Below, in pieces: positions 44,833 through 53,636 of a stretch of 64,000 bases of DNA (its first letter is position 1; each line of letters begins with the position of its first letter). The position numbers and the translations under genes are program-made. Source of the stretch: Filimonas effusa (GTDB lineage Bacteria; Bacteroidota; Bacteroidia; Chitinophagales; Chitinophagaceae); NCBI RefSeq assembly GCF_004118675.1, contig NZ_SDHZ01000001.1, positions 1,364,001 to 1,428,000 on the forward strand, in the 5' to 3' direction. The notes beneath the pieces were generated by a model that searched no databases, was not told the origin of the DNA, and saw only the letters and a list, made by a program, of their open reading frames with translations.

Positions 44833-45990
44833 ATGATTAAATGCGTTCAATGCAAACAGGTGCATGCTATCACCAAAGCAGGCATAGTAAGAGGCCGTCA
44901 ACGCTATCATTGCAAAGACTGCCACCTATACTTCACCATTCCCGAAGCAGCCAGTGCCACCGGCCCTGAAAAGCAGCAGTCTATGCCTACCATCCGTGAT
45001 ATTGCTGAGGCCCTCAACATTTCTAAATCTACCGTATCAAGGGCCCTTCAGGCACACAGCGATATCAATGCCCAAACGCGCCAGGCTGTGCTTGAGATGG
45101 CGCAAAAGCTCAACTACCACCCCAACTACATGGCCCAAAGCCTGGTGAACAAAAAGAGTAAAACCATCGGCATTCTTGTACCCGAGTTTGTTAACTATTA
45201 CTTTCCCGCCCTCATCATCGCTGCTCAGGAAGTAGCTACCGAAGCAGGCTATAATGTCATCATCTGCCAGTCGCAGGAATCTGCCGGTACGGAAAAGGCC
45301 AATGTAGATGTATTGTTATCAGGACGCGTAGAGGGCGTGATAGCCTCCATGACCAAGGAAACAAAGCAGCATGATCACTTCCGTTCACTGGAGCAGCACA
45401 ACATCCCTGTCGTTTTTTTTAATCGTATTTGTGAAGCCATGAACACCTCCCGGGTAACCGTTAACGATTATGAAGGAGCTTACAAAGGCGTGGAACACCT
45501 TATAAAAAATGGATATAAAAGAATAGCTTACATAGGCGGCCCTCCCAGCCTGCTGCTAAGCCAGAACCGGTTGAACGGCTACCTGGATGCATTAAAGAAA
45601 TACCGTATTCCCGTACAGGAAAAATACATCGTATCCTACAACCTTACCGGGCACCATGCCAAACAATGCGCTCAAAAGCTGTTGAAGATGCGCGACAGGC
45701 CAGATGCTATTTTTTGCCTTAACGACATCAGTACAACCCAAACGCTTTTTGTAGCCAAATCGTTACAGATACAGGTACCGCAGCAACTGGGTATTGCCGG
45801 CTTCAGCAACAACCCCTTCTCCGCCCACGTAGAACCGACACTTACTACCATAGAACAGCCCATTCAGGAAATGGGCCGCGTGGCCATGAAGCTGCTGATA
45901 GATCACATTTCAAAAGGTTTTGGCAAATACAAACCGGTACACAGGATACTACCTACCAAACTGATTGTGCGACAATCATCGATAAGGTGA
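44833..45990 (+). CDS. LacI-family regulator with an N-terminal zinc ribbon
   Basis: A 385-residue protein. Residues 1-35 form an extra CxxC-x19-CxxC zinc ribbon (Cys4, Cys7, Cys27, Cys30), like that of IS1 InsA. After a short linker, residues 51-107 are the LacI helix-turn-helix (MPTIRDIAEALNISKSTVSR) and hinge (HPNYMAQSLVNKKSK). The periplasmic-binding-like sensor domain follows (TIGILVPEFVNYYF; GVIASMTKE; AIFCLNDIS). The ATG at 44,833 includes the ribbon; the HTH alone would begin at the methionine of residue 51. It should sense the imported ligand and control susCD through the palindrome upstream. Confidence 0.9.
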   Translation: MIKCVQCKQVHAITKAGIVRGRQRYHCKDCHLYFTIPEAASATGPEKQQSMPTIRDIAEALNISKSTVSRALQAHSDINAQTRQAVLEMAQKLNYHPNYMAQSLVNKKSKTIGILVPEFVNYYFPALIIAAQEVATEAGYNVIICQSQESAGTEKANVDVLLSGRVEGVIASMTKETKQHDHFRSLEQHNIPVVFFNRICEAMNTSRVTVNDYEGAYKGVEHLIKNGYKRIAYIGGPPSLLLSQNRLNGYLDALKKYRIPVQEKYIVSYNLTGHHAKQCAQKLLKMRDRPDAIFCLNDISTTQTLFVAKSLQIQVPQQLGIAGFSNNPFSAHVEPTLTTIEQPIQEMGRVAMKLLIDHISKGFGKYKPVHRILPTKLIVRQSSIR

Positions 45991-46234
45991 ATACGCCTAT
46001 CGCTCAATTCCGTTTTGCTTGTTGTATTTCATTTAACTTACTCGTCAATTTTACCTTTTCGTTGCTTTCGTTTGTCGTGAATCGGAGAATAGGGAATTAT
46101 ATTTCCCCAATATTTCATCTCAATTCCCAGATTTTTGAAAAGGCTGTATAAACAAAACTGAAAAAGGAGTTACGGTTCCTTTCGGGCTTTTTTATGTTTT
46201 TTAATTTAGTTCCAGTGTGGCGAGCAAGGGTGGT

Positions 46235-47551
46235 TTATATTCTTGCATGAAGTCGTACCGAAAAAACATGTACAGGTCCGTGTCTGTCTTTATTATAACC
46301 TGGGTTAAGCAGGAACTGGTATGCTCCGGTCAGATAAAGTTGTGATGGCACCAGCTCTGCAGCGTAGAATAGTTCGGTTAAATGTTCCCAGCCATAGTTG
46401 AGGTTGCCATCGCCCAGCATAAAACCTTTTCCACCTGCTTTCAGATAATCTTCATGTGCCTTTGAAATACCCGATGCAACATAAGCCAACCCGGCATTAT
46501 CCGCCGCTCTCTTCCACCGTTCACCTGCCATCGATAATCCGAAGCTTAAAGAGTGATCTATTTCAGTAAACGCCCAGGTTTCATTTCGTCCGTCATTCCA
46601 ACCTGCCCTGGCAAAACACCCCAAACTACTTGTAATCTTTTGTTCCATATTTAAACCGAAGCCGAATTTCGTGTTTCCATATTGCCGTGTTTCCTCTATT
46701 TCGGGATTGACCGGACTAAGCGCTATGCTTTGTTTGTAGTTGCCCAGATTGGCAGTGGTAAAGAAGCCCAAGATCCTGATAGCTCCATCAAGGCCTGCAA
46801 ACTTGTGTTTGTGCGTGTATTCAATGGTGTGTGAGCTTGCTTTCGAGATATTCCAATTCATGTCATTGCCGTTGGCCTCTTTAGCAACCAATGCAGCGCC
46901 ATAGCGAAGCTCATGCTGTGGCGTCACGAATTCGAGTACAATGGCAGGCGTATAACCTCTTGTATTTGCCGGATAATCCCAAGCTCCGTTGGCCATAAGC
47001 GCCCAGCTCATGAATTGCGTTCTGGGGTCGTGACTGAATTTGTTGTTGTCGAAATAATCTGTCGATCCTATTTTACCTATTGTGAAAGCAAAATATTTAA
47101 GCGGCGTATTTCCGTCCAATTGATTAAAATCAGCTTGCTGATAACCTGTTTCTTTTGTTAACGCAACTATTTGCCTGTAAAAAAGCCGGGCTAAATAGAT
47201 TTTGGGAGCGGGGTCACCCACTCTGAATGTTTCGCCATTTGTAGCAGCAGCGACTCCCAATGCCTGGCTTAATCCTGCTCCTCCTGCAATTTCGGGATTA
47301 ATAAACAAGCTTGCTCCTTTCCATAGCCGTGTTCCTGCAAATAAGGTAGCAGTAATGGATGTCTGGTTTTCTCCCTGAGTAAGAAGACTGTTATCACCGG
47401 TATATTTTGCGTTAAAAGACGGCTTCGACTGGCTTATGACAGTGGTTTGTGCGTGGACAGAGAAACGGTCATTTTTGGATGTATCAGGCTGTTGAGCCAT
47501 TGCATTTACTGAGAGCAATTCCAATATTAGAATACCTATTATCCATTTCAT
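46235..47551 (-). CDS. OprB-like carbohydrate-selective porin
   Basis: The 438-residue protein has a signal peptide (MKWIIGILILELLSVNAMAQ) and alternating beta-strand pattern. Characteristic OprB pieces are KYFAFTIGKIGSTDYFDNNK, then SHDPRTQFMSWALMANGAWDYPANTRGYTP, and near the end GWEHLTELFYAAELVPS and LTGAYQFLLNPGYNKDRHGPV. OprB porins let sugars diffuse through the outer membrane. ATG at 47,551 starts the signal peptide. It is not in an operon; its nearness to susCD and the LacI-type gene suggests a sugar-uptake context, by inference. Confidence 0.82.
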   Translation of the reverse strand: MKWIIGILILELLSVNAMAQQPDTSKNDRFSVHAQTTVISQSKPSFNAKYTGDNSLLTQGENQTSITATLFAGTRLWKGASLFINPEIAGGAGLSQALGVAAATNGETFRVGDPAPKIYLARLFYRQIVALTKETGYQQADFNQLDGNTPLKYFAFTIGKIGSTDYFDNNKFSHDPRTQFMSWALMANGAWDYPANTRGYTPAIVLEFVTPQHELRYGAALVAKEANGNDMNWNISKASSHTIEYTHKHKFAGLDGAIRILGFFTTANLGNYKQSIALSPVNPEIEETRQYGNTKFGFGLNMEQKITSSLGCFARAGWNDGRNETWAFTEIDHSLSFGLSMAGERWKRAADNAGLAYVASGISKAHEDYLKAGGKGFMLGDGNLNYGWEHLTELFYAAELVPSQLYLTGAYQFLLNPGYNKDRHGPVHVFSVRLHARI

Positions 47552-47765
47552 AGCAGCTTCTTGCAACCCGGCACCCCAGGCCAGTGAACAAATACGTATT
47601 ATATAAATCGATCTATCAAGAGCAATTTATTAAAAGCTATGATATAAAAAATAAAAATCTATACAGGAAACACAACACATTTATTTAAATCATCATTTAA
47701 CCGGTTTCAGGAAGCAGCTGCTGGCAAAGAAGATGCCATATGTTCCATAAATGATGGAGAGGGAT

Positions 47766-47773
47766 TATATTTG
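47766..47773 (+). promoter_or_regulatory. Possible -7 element of the metallophosphoesterase gene
   Basis: TATATTTG fits TAnnTTTG, 23 bases before the ATG at 47,796; the -33 box is not clear. Confidence 0.4.
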
Positions 47774-47795
47774 ACACTGCACCTAACTTATAGAT

Positions 47796-48887
47796 ATGAA
47801 AACGATTGCCGTTCTACTGGCACTGCTTCCTATGTACCTGTCTGCGCAACATGCAACAGATGGTCCTTATATTATATATCGTAATGATGACAGCGCTGTG
47901 GTGAAGGTGCTTTTACAGCAGGAAGACCTGATAAGGCCAGCTTCCAGCGTTCTTGCTGTTTCGGCGTTGCCTGGCACCTCTTTCACAGTACCGGTAGCGA
48001 ATCATCCTGAGTGGGCATTTCCTATACAAGCACATGCTTCTCTACTACCAGCTCCGGTGACTTATCCGGCATCCGAAAAGATACTTGTATTATCTGATAT
48101 TGAGGGAGAGTTTGAAGCAGGAAGGCAACTGCTGATTGCAGCCGGCGTAATAGATACAACATATAACTGGACATTTGGCAAAGGGCAGGTAGTAGTAGCC
48201 GGTGATCTATTTGACCGTGGCCAGGATGTACTTCCCTGGCTTTGGCTGCTGTACAGCCTGGAAACCAAGGCGGCAGCGGCAGGCGGCTGGGTACATGTAT
48301 TACTGGGAAATCATGATATCATGCAGCTAAGTGGCGACTATCGTTATACCGACGCCCGCTATTTCAAACATGCGTGGGTGATGGGAAGAGAAATCCGGAA
48401 CCTGTTTGGCGCTGATACGGAACTGGGACGTTGGTTACGAAGTAAGAACATTATAGAAAAAGGAGGAGATTACCTGTTCATGCATGCAGGACTTTCTCCC
48501 GAGGTATTGCAAAAGCAGCTTTCATTACAGGCCATCAACGAGATCTGCCGTCCTTATTATGGGATGTCGCGCAAGGAGATGCCGGATAGCATGCATATGT
48601 TCTTTGATGCACGTTCGCCATTCTGGTATCGCGGCTATTTTATGAAACCACAAGCTCCGAAAACACTAATAGACAGTACGCTGAAACAGTACGCTTGCCG
48701 CACCATCGTGGTGGGACATACCATTACAGACACGACCATTACTATGCACTATAAGGGGAAAGTTATTGCCGTAGACGTAAATCAGCATGAGGGGCATCAT
48801 GCGGCCTTGCTGATAGAAGGTCATAGCCGTTATATTATAGATGATAAAGGCAATAAAACAGCTTTAATAAATAATAAGCAGCCTTAG
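47796..48887 (+). CDS. Secreted calcineurin-like metallophosphoesterase
   Basis: A 363-residue protein with signal peptide MKTIAVLLALLPMYLSAQ. Metal motifs in order: VLSDIEGEF (101-103 region), GDLFDRG (136-142), GNHD (171-174), HAGLSPE and VVGHTI. The first motif reads Asp-Ile-Glu where the family norm is Asp-x-His, so the first metal site has Glu in place of His. The layout resembles Shewanella-like protein phosphatases. Substrate unknown; it acts in the periplasm or outside. Monocistronic. Confidence 0.85.
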   Translation: MKTIAVLLALLPMYLSAQHATDGPYIIYRNDDSAVVKVLLQQEDLIRPASSVLAVSALPGTSFTVPVANHPEWAFPIQAHASLLPAPVTYPASEKILVLSDIEGEFEAGRQLLIAAGVIDTTYNWTFGKGQVVVAGDLFDRGQDVLPWLWLLYSLETKAAAAGGWVHVLLGNHDIMQLSGDYRYTDARYFKHAWVMGREIRNLFGADTELGRWLRSKNIIEKGGDYLFMHAGLSPEVLQKQLSLQAINEICRPYYGMSRKEMPDSMHMFFDARSPFWYRGYFMKPQAPKTLIDSTLKQYACRTIVVGHTITDTTITMHYKGKVIAVDVNQHEGHHAALLIEGHSRYIIDDKGNKTALINNKQP

Positions 48888-48945
48888 CATTTGAGACGTT
48901 GCCGGTATGCAACGTTGCGATATCAGCTCTGGCAGTAAATGAAAT

Positions 48946-50229
48946 TTACCTAAGCATCATTAAGGCCTGGAACTGAGGATTCGCGTTTATATCAATTGGC
49001 CTGGCTTCATCCAGAATATCGTATTGCAAGTCGATGAAAGATTCAGTAATACGGACTTCCGAATTCCTTGTCTTTTCTATGTGCGTAATGGATTCAGGAG
49101 CAAGAGCAGACGCCTGATAGGCACGCCATACATCTTTTTCCTTTTCAACTATCTCATGCAGTATTGCCTTATAGTCTTTTTGATAAAGCACAGTAAGTTT
49201 TATCTTTTCTTTTGCCAGTAATCGTGCATAAACCAGGAGATCATCCATATCAACCAAATACTGTAGTTTTCTTAGCTGTGACCATTCAAGAATGTGCGCA
49301 ACCGAATACATACCGTTTCGATGACCAGAGAAAAAGGTATAGAAAGCCAGGGAATCCTGAAGTTGCTCCAAACCATACTCCCCGTTGCCAAACAGTTCGT
49401 TTAGAACAACTGCCAGATGATCCATTATTAGGTCACGACTTATTCCATTGGCGCTGTCTATACTGTCGGCCAATATACGGCCTATTGTAAGATTTAGTAA
49501 GTTGAGCTCACCGTTGAGCAAAACTGATATTCGCTTTAAATTTCCGGACAACGTTTTTTGAAAAGCGGCTAATTGAGGATGCTGCATCCTGTTGGTTTGC
49601 CATAACCCTTCGGGCCCGTTACCGAAGCAGTAAAAACCCTTATATTCCCCTCCCCCTTCGCTTAAAAAGGGATTGGCTTTTGCAAGAGGACGGAATTCGG
49701 ATAAAGCCGCAAGGGGCAGCATGCGTAGTATTTCCTGCTCTTCAAAACAGATAAGCAGATGTTCTTCTGCAGTAAATGCATCGGCATCATTAACTAACAG
49801 AGACGAAACCTGAATTGCCGCTTCGCCGAATGACTTGCGGTTATCAAGCATGACAGACAGGAATTCACAGAGATCGTTCCTGTGTTTTAAACGGAGCAGT
49901 AGTTGAATAGATCTCCAGTCGAAATAGATTGCCAGGCTTCGTGCGGCAGGCTCTGTTGGAAAAGCTTCACTAAACCTGATGACAGCCTTTAATTCTGCCG
50001 TATTAAAGTTAATAGCTGGGAGCGTTGCCTTTTGCAGCAATTCAAGCATGGAAATACCGTTTCCTTCCTGCAAGGCCGTTTCGCGTATGATCGCCATTTC
50101 TTTACTTATCGTCCAGTAAAGCAATACCTGTTCATAGCTTGCATGTTTGACTATGCTTTGCCGCGCGTTATGAAACGCCAGTAATAGTTTAGACTGCAGG
50201 TCGGATATTACATCAGTTTGAACATTCAT
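48946..50229 (-). CDS. Uncharacterised 427-residue helical protein
   Basis: The start (LLLAFHNARQSIVKHASYEQVLLYWTISKEMAI, then GNGISMLELL) vaguely recalls the DUF1016/YhcG N-terminal helical domain. The rest (FDWRSIQLLLRLKHRNDLCEFL; YCFGNGPEGLWQTNR) does not show the nuclease motifs of that family. No signal peptide or membrane segment. It ends 17 bases downstream of the YdeI-like gene on the same strand, so the two may be co-transcribed. Function unknown. Confidence 0.5.
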   Translation of the reverse strand: MNVQTDVISDLQSKLLLAFHNARQSIVKHASYEQVLLYWTISKEMAIIRETALQEGNGISMLELLQKATLPAINFNTAELKAVIRFSEAFPTEPAARSLAIYFDWRSIQLLLRLKHRNDLCEFLSVMLDNRKSFGEAAIQVSSLLVNDADAFTAEEHLLICFEEQEILRMLPLAALSEFRPLAKANPFLSEGGGEYKGFYCFGNGPEGLWQTNRMQHPQLAAFQKTLSGNLKRISVLLNGELNLLNLTIGRILADSIDSANGISRDLIMDHLAVVLNELFGNGEYGLEQLQDSLAFYTFFSGHRNGMYSVAHILEWSQLRKLQYLVDMDDLLVYARLLAKEKIKLTVLYQKDYKAILHEIVEKEKDVWRAYQASALAPESITHIEKTRNSEVRITESFIDLQYDILDEARPIDINANPQFQALMMLR

Positions 50230-50246
50230 ACTTATGGCTTATTAAT

Positions 50247-50846
50247 TTAATCATCTAATCCTTTTCGCTCCAGTATTTTAGGAATGCATTTTTCAATTCT
50301 TGACTCACGTGTTTTAGCCTGTTTCGCCTGCGAAAAGTAAAACAAATATGCGCGTTGCCTGCCGGGAGTCAATGCATTAAAAGCTGTTTTTACTGCGGGG
50401 TCTTGTTTTAATACCTTCTGAAATTCGTCAGGGACGGCATAATCTGATGTTTTCTTCAAGGCTACTTTTGATCCCGACTTCTCCATTTCTATAGCTTGTT
50501 GGATATAGTCTTTGATGACGGATCTCAGTTTCTTTACCTGGCTGAGCTCTGTAAACCGCAACTGCCGGGCGGATTGCACATTTTCGGTTTGCCGGATTAA
50601 AATGCCTTTATCATCTTTCAACAGGGCTCCTTTGTGAAACAGCAATGCACAGTATTCTTTAAACCCATGAATAAGCACCACATTTTTCCCCTGCAGGGTA
50701 TAACATGGGTGCATCCATTTGTAATCTTCGGAGAGCTCCTTAGCTTCAAGAACAATTGTTCTCAATAGCGTCATTTCATCTTTCCACCGGGTGGCTTTGT
50801 CCAGGAACTGGTTGACGCTGGCGTTTAATCTGCTTTTTACTTCCAC
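50247..50846 (-). CDS. YdeI/OmpD-associated family protein
   Basis: The 199-residue protein has a DUF1801-like core (KWMHPCYTLQGKNVVLIHGF, then KEYCALLFHKGALL) and the C-terminal YdeI segment PDEFQKVLKQDPAVKTAFNAL, followed by TPGRQRAYLFYFSQAKQAKTRESRIEKCI. This is a widespread small-protein family linked only loosely to peptide or bacteriocin resistance. Function is unclear. It precedes the 427-residue gene by 17 bases. Confidence 0.82.
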   Translation of the reverse strand: MEVKSRLNASVNQFLDKATRWKDEMTLLRTIVLEAKELSEDYKWMHPCYTLQGKNVVLIHGFKEYCALLFHKGALLKDDKGILIRQTENVQSARQLRFTELSQVKKLRSVIKDYIQQAIEMEKSGSKVALKKTSDYAVPDEFQKVLKQDPAVKTAFNALTPGRQRAYLFYFSQAKQAKTRESRIEKCIPKILERKGLDD

Positions 50847-50906
50847 GGATATTTAGTTTTATGTTTAAGGTTCGGATCTGCTTTGAAATATAGAATAGCT
50901 ATGCGG

Positions 50907-51797
50907 CTAATTCGATCTTTGTTTAAAAAGCCATTCGGGGATAAGGTTGGTGGTGTATAACGGTGGATATACTTCATGCGCCAACTTGTCGATTTCCCAG
51001 AAACGTTTATGCGTGGCGTGCATTTCCCGTAAGGTATGAAGCATGACACTATCGGTAGCAAACGGATTTTCATCATCGGCATTTCCGTGAACGAACCATA
51101 TGGGCTTATTCAGCAGCGGATGTATGTAATCGAAGTCGGGGATACCCGAAATTGCAATGCCAGCAGTAAAGAGATCCGGCCGTAATCCTAATACGTTGAT
51201 TGTTGCAGACGCGCCCATGGAGAAACCCATTACATATATGCGGCTTTTATCTACCGGCCATACATTGCATAAAGAATCTACCAGGTCCAGTGCGTTAGCG
51301 AGGCAAACCGAAGGTATTGAAACCAGTATACCTTTTTGCCTGTTCATTGTATAGTTTGAGGAGCGCTGGCTGAATTGCGGTGCCACTACATAAGCCGGGT
51401 AGGCGCTGCGTAATGCGGGTTGCGCCCACATTTTCACCAATGCATTGAGCTGACTGGTATTGTCTGTGCCTATACCACCTGAAGTGGGCAGGATCAAGAC
51501 CAACGGGAATTTACGTGCAGCATTTTCTTTAAGCGGTTTTAATGCACGATAACGCACCGTATCGTTGACCTTTCCTGTATAAATGTATGCGGTGAAGCTA
51601 TCATTACTGATCTTATTGATCCCGGCTCTTATGGCATAAGCGGCTTCTTTATTTGCCGGCGCCGCCAATTTCTGATAACTGACAGCGCGATCCGGAGTTG
51701 TACAAGCTGCAAGGATGGTTAATACTATTCCCAAGAGCGCATAGCTGGTATTTGCCTTAAATATCGAGTAAAGCGTCACTGTTTCTGTGAGAGACAT
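50907..51797 (-). CDS. Alpha/beta hydrolase lipoprotein (dienelactone-hydrolase or esterase type)
   Basis: A 296-residue protein. The ATG at 51,797 gives a signal with lipobox (ALLGIVLTILAAC). The hydrolase has oxyanion strand FPLVLILPTSGG, nucleophile elbow GFSMGAS, acid region VHGNADDENPF and catalytic His in LAHEVYPP, ordered as in prolyl-oligopeptidase or dienelactone hydrolases. It is likely an outer-membrane-attached esterase. Substrate unknown. In-frame codons upstream to 51,878 do not look like a better start. Confidence 0.83.
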   Translation of the reverse strand: MSLTETVTLYSIFKANTSYALLGIVLTILAACTTPDRAVSYQKLAAPANKEAAYAIRAGINKISNDSFTAYIYTGKVNDTVRYRALKPLKENAARKFPLVLILPTSGGIGTDNTSQLNALVKMWAQPALRSAYPAYVVAPQFSQRSSNYTMNRQKGILVSIPSVCLANALDLVDSLCNVWPVDKSRIYVMGFSMGASATINVLGLRPDLFTAGIAISGIPDFDYIHPLLNKPIWFVHGNADDENPFATDSVMLHTLREMHATHKRFWEIDKLAHEVYPPLYTTNLIPEWLFKQRSN

Positions 51798-52006
51798 ATT
51801 TGAAGCGTCTTTAGTAATATAAAACGGCTCTAAAGTACTGTTTCCAGTATAAAAAAAGGCAAAAACTAATACCAGCATATGACAAATGACAGGTTTCTAA
51901 CTATTTGTGAGCGTTAGTTTTGTGAGAGCCGAAAAGGAGTCTTTTAATGGGTCAGCTTGTCGGTCCTTTTAATAACTGTACGCTTTTATTTTCAAAAAAG
52001 GAACAT

Positions 52007-53629
52007 ATGTTCAGTGTAGATATGACGAAACCGGCCGATTTGCATTCTCATGCAAAGGGCACCGGTGCTTTACGCTCCCAGCATCCCGTTTACAAAGATT
52101 TTCTGCCTCCGTGTAATAATGCCTGTCCGGCCGGAGAGAACATACAGGCCTGGCTTTCACTTGCCCAGGAGGGGCAGCTATACGAGGCCTGGCAGAAACT
52201 GGTGGAAGAAAATCCGATGCCTGCTGTACATGGCCGTGTTTGTTACCATCCGTGTGAATCGGCCTGTAACCGTGCTTCTGTTGATGCTCCTGTAAGTATT
52301 CATGCTGTAGAACGTTTTCTTGGCGACAAGGCTTTGGAAGAAGGCTGGGCCATCCGGAATACAGCTGTTAAAACCGGCAAACGTGTACTGGTCATTGGCG
52401 GCGGTCCGAGCGGTTTATCTGCCGCCTATCATCTTACACGCCTGGGTCATGAAGTTGAGATATATGAAGCTGGTCCTATGCTGGGCGGCATGATGCGATT
52501 TGGCATTCCGGCCTACCGTCTTCCCCGCAATATCCTTGATGCCGAGATAAAAAGGATCCTGGATCTTGGTATCAAGGTAAAATTAGGCTGTAAGGTTGAT
52601 GATATAGAAAAGGAAAAGGCATCCGGCAATTTTGATGCTGTATTTGTAGCTATAGGCGCCGGGCTTGCCAAGAAGATCGATATACCTGGTCAGGCGGCTG
52701 CCAAGATGCTTGATGCGGTATCGTTCTTGCGGGATGTAGAGATGGGTACTGCGCCGAAGCTGGGTCGTAAAGTGGCGGTATATGGCGGGGGCAACACTGC
52801 TATAGATGCAGCACGTACTGCCAAACGTTTGGGAGCCGATGCTTTTATCATTTATCGCCGTGACAGGGAACATATGCCTGCGCATGATGCCGAAGCTGAT
52901 GACGCCCTGACTGAAGGCGTTAAAATAAACTGGCTCCGCAGTATCAAGAATGTAGATGACAACGATTTTGTTGTTGAGGTAATGGAAATACAGGATGGCA
53001 AGTTAACCGGTACGGGGAAGTTTGAAACCCTGGAAGCAGATGCACTTATTATGGCGCTGGGCCAGGATACCGATGCGGGTTTTCTTTCCAAATTAAGTGG
53101 TATAGCACTCTCCAAAGACGGCACCTTACAGGTAGATGATACCATGATGACCGGGCACAAGGGCGTATTTGCCGGCGGCGATATGGTGCCCAGTCAGCGC
53201 ACAGTTACCATAGCCGTAGGTCATGGTAAGAAAGCTGCGCGTCATATCGATGCTCACCTGAAATCCTCCAAGTGGGAAAAGGCGCTTAAAAATGAATTAG
53301 TAGGTTTTGAAAAGCTGCATGTATGGTATAAAACGCTTGCACCCCAGCAGGAACAGGCGATACTTGATGCTGCAGAACGTACAGCCAGCTTCCAGGAGGT
53401 ACTTGGCAGTTATACACAAGCGGAAGCGCTTTACGAAGCCCAACGCTGTCTTAGCTGCGGCAACTGTTTTGAATGCGACGGCTGTTACGGTTCGTGTCCT
53501 GAAGATGCGATATTGAAGCTGGGCAAGGGCAACCGTTATGAATATGATTACAACAAATGCACAGGATGTGCCGTATGCTATGAGCAATGCCCTTGTCATG
53601 CCATAGAGATGGTACCGGAAACTTTATAA
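52007..53629 (+). CDS. NAD(P)-dependent oxidoreductase (GltD/NfnB-like) with C-terminal ferredoxin domain
   Basis: The 540-residue protein has an N-terminal Fe-S domain (CNNACPAGENIQAWL; GRVCYHPCESACNR), an FAD site (VLVIGGGPSGLSAAYHL), a GMMRFGIPAYRLPR segment, a NAD(P) site (VAVYGGGNTAIDAARTA; IYRRDREHMPA) and a C-terminal pair of 4Fe-4S motifs (CLSCGNCFECDGCYGSCPE; CTGCAVCYEQCPC). It ends 7 bp before nifJ, so it probably moves electrons between NAD(P)H and the ferredoxin used by that enzyme. It lacks a glutamate-synthase large-subunit partner. ATG at 52,007 is chosen over an earlier in-frame start. Confidence 0.88.
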   Translation: MFSVDMTKPADLHSHAKGTGALRSQHPVYKDFLPPCNNACPAGENIQAWLSLAQEGQLYEAWQKLVEENPMPAVHGRVCYHPCESACNRASVDAPVSIHAVERFLGDKALEEGWAIRNTAVKTGKRVLVIGGGPSGLSAAYHLTRLGHEVEIYEAGPMLGGMMRFGIPAYRLPRNILDAEIKRILDLGIKVKLGCKVDDIEKEKASGNFDAVFVAIGAGLAKKIDIPGQAAAKMLDAVSFLRDVEMGTAPKLGRKVAVYGGGNTAIDAARTAKRLGADAFIIYRRDREHMPAHDAEADDALTEGVKINWLRSIKNVDDNDFVVEVMEIQDGKLTGTGKFETLEADALIMALGQDTDAGFLSKLSGIALSKDGTLQVDDTMMTGHKGVFAGGDMVPSQRTVTIAVGHGKKAARHIDAHLKSSKWEKALKNELVGFEKLHVWYKTLAPQQEQAILDAAERTASFQEVLGSYTQAEALYEAQRCLSCGNCFECDGCYGSCPEDAILKLGKGNRYEYDYNKCTGCAVCYEQCPCHAIEMVPETL

Positions 53630-53636
53630 TTATTCC

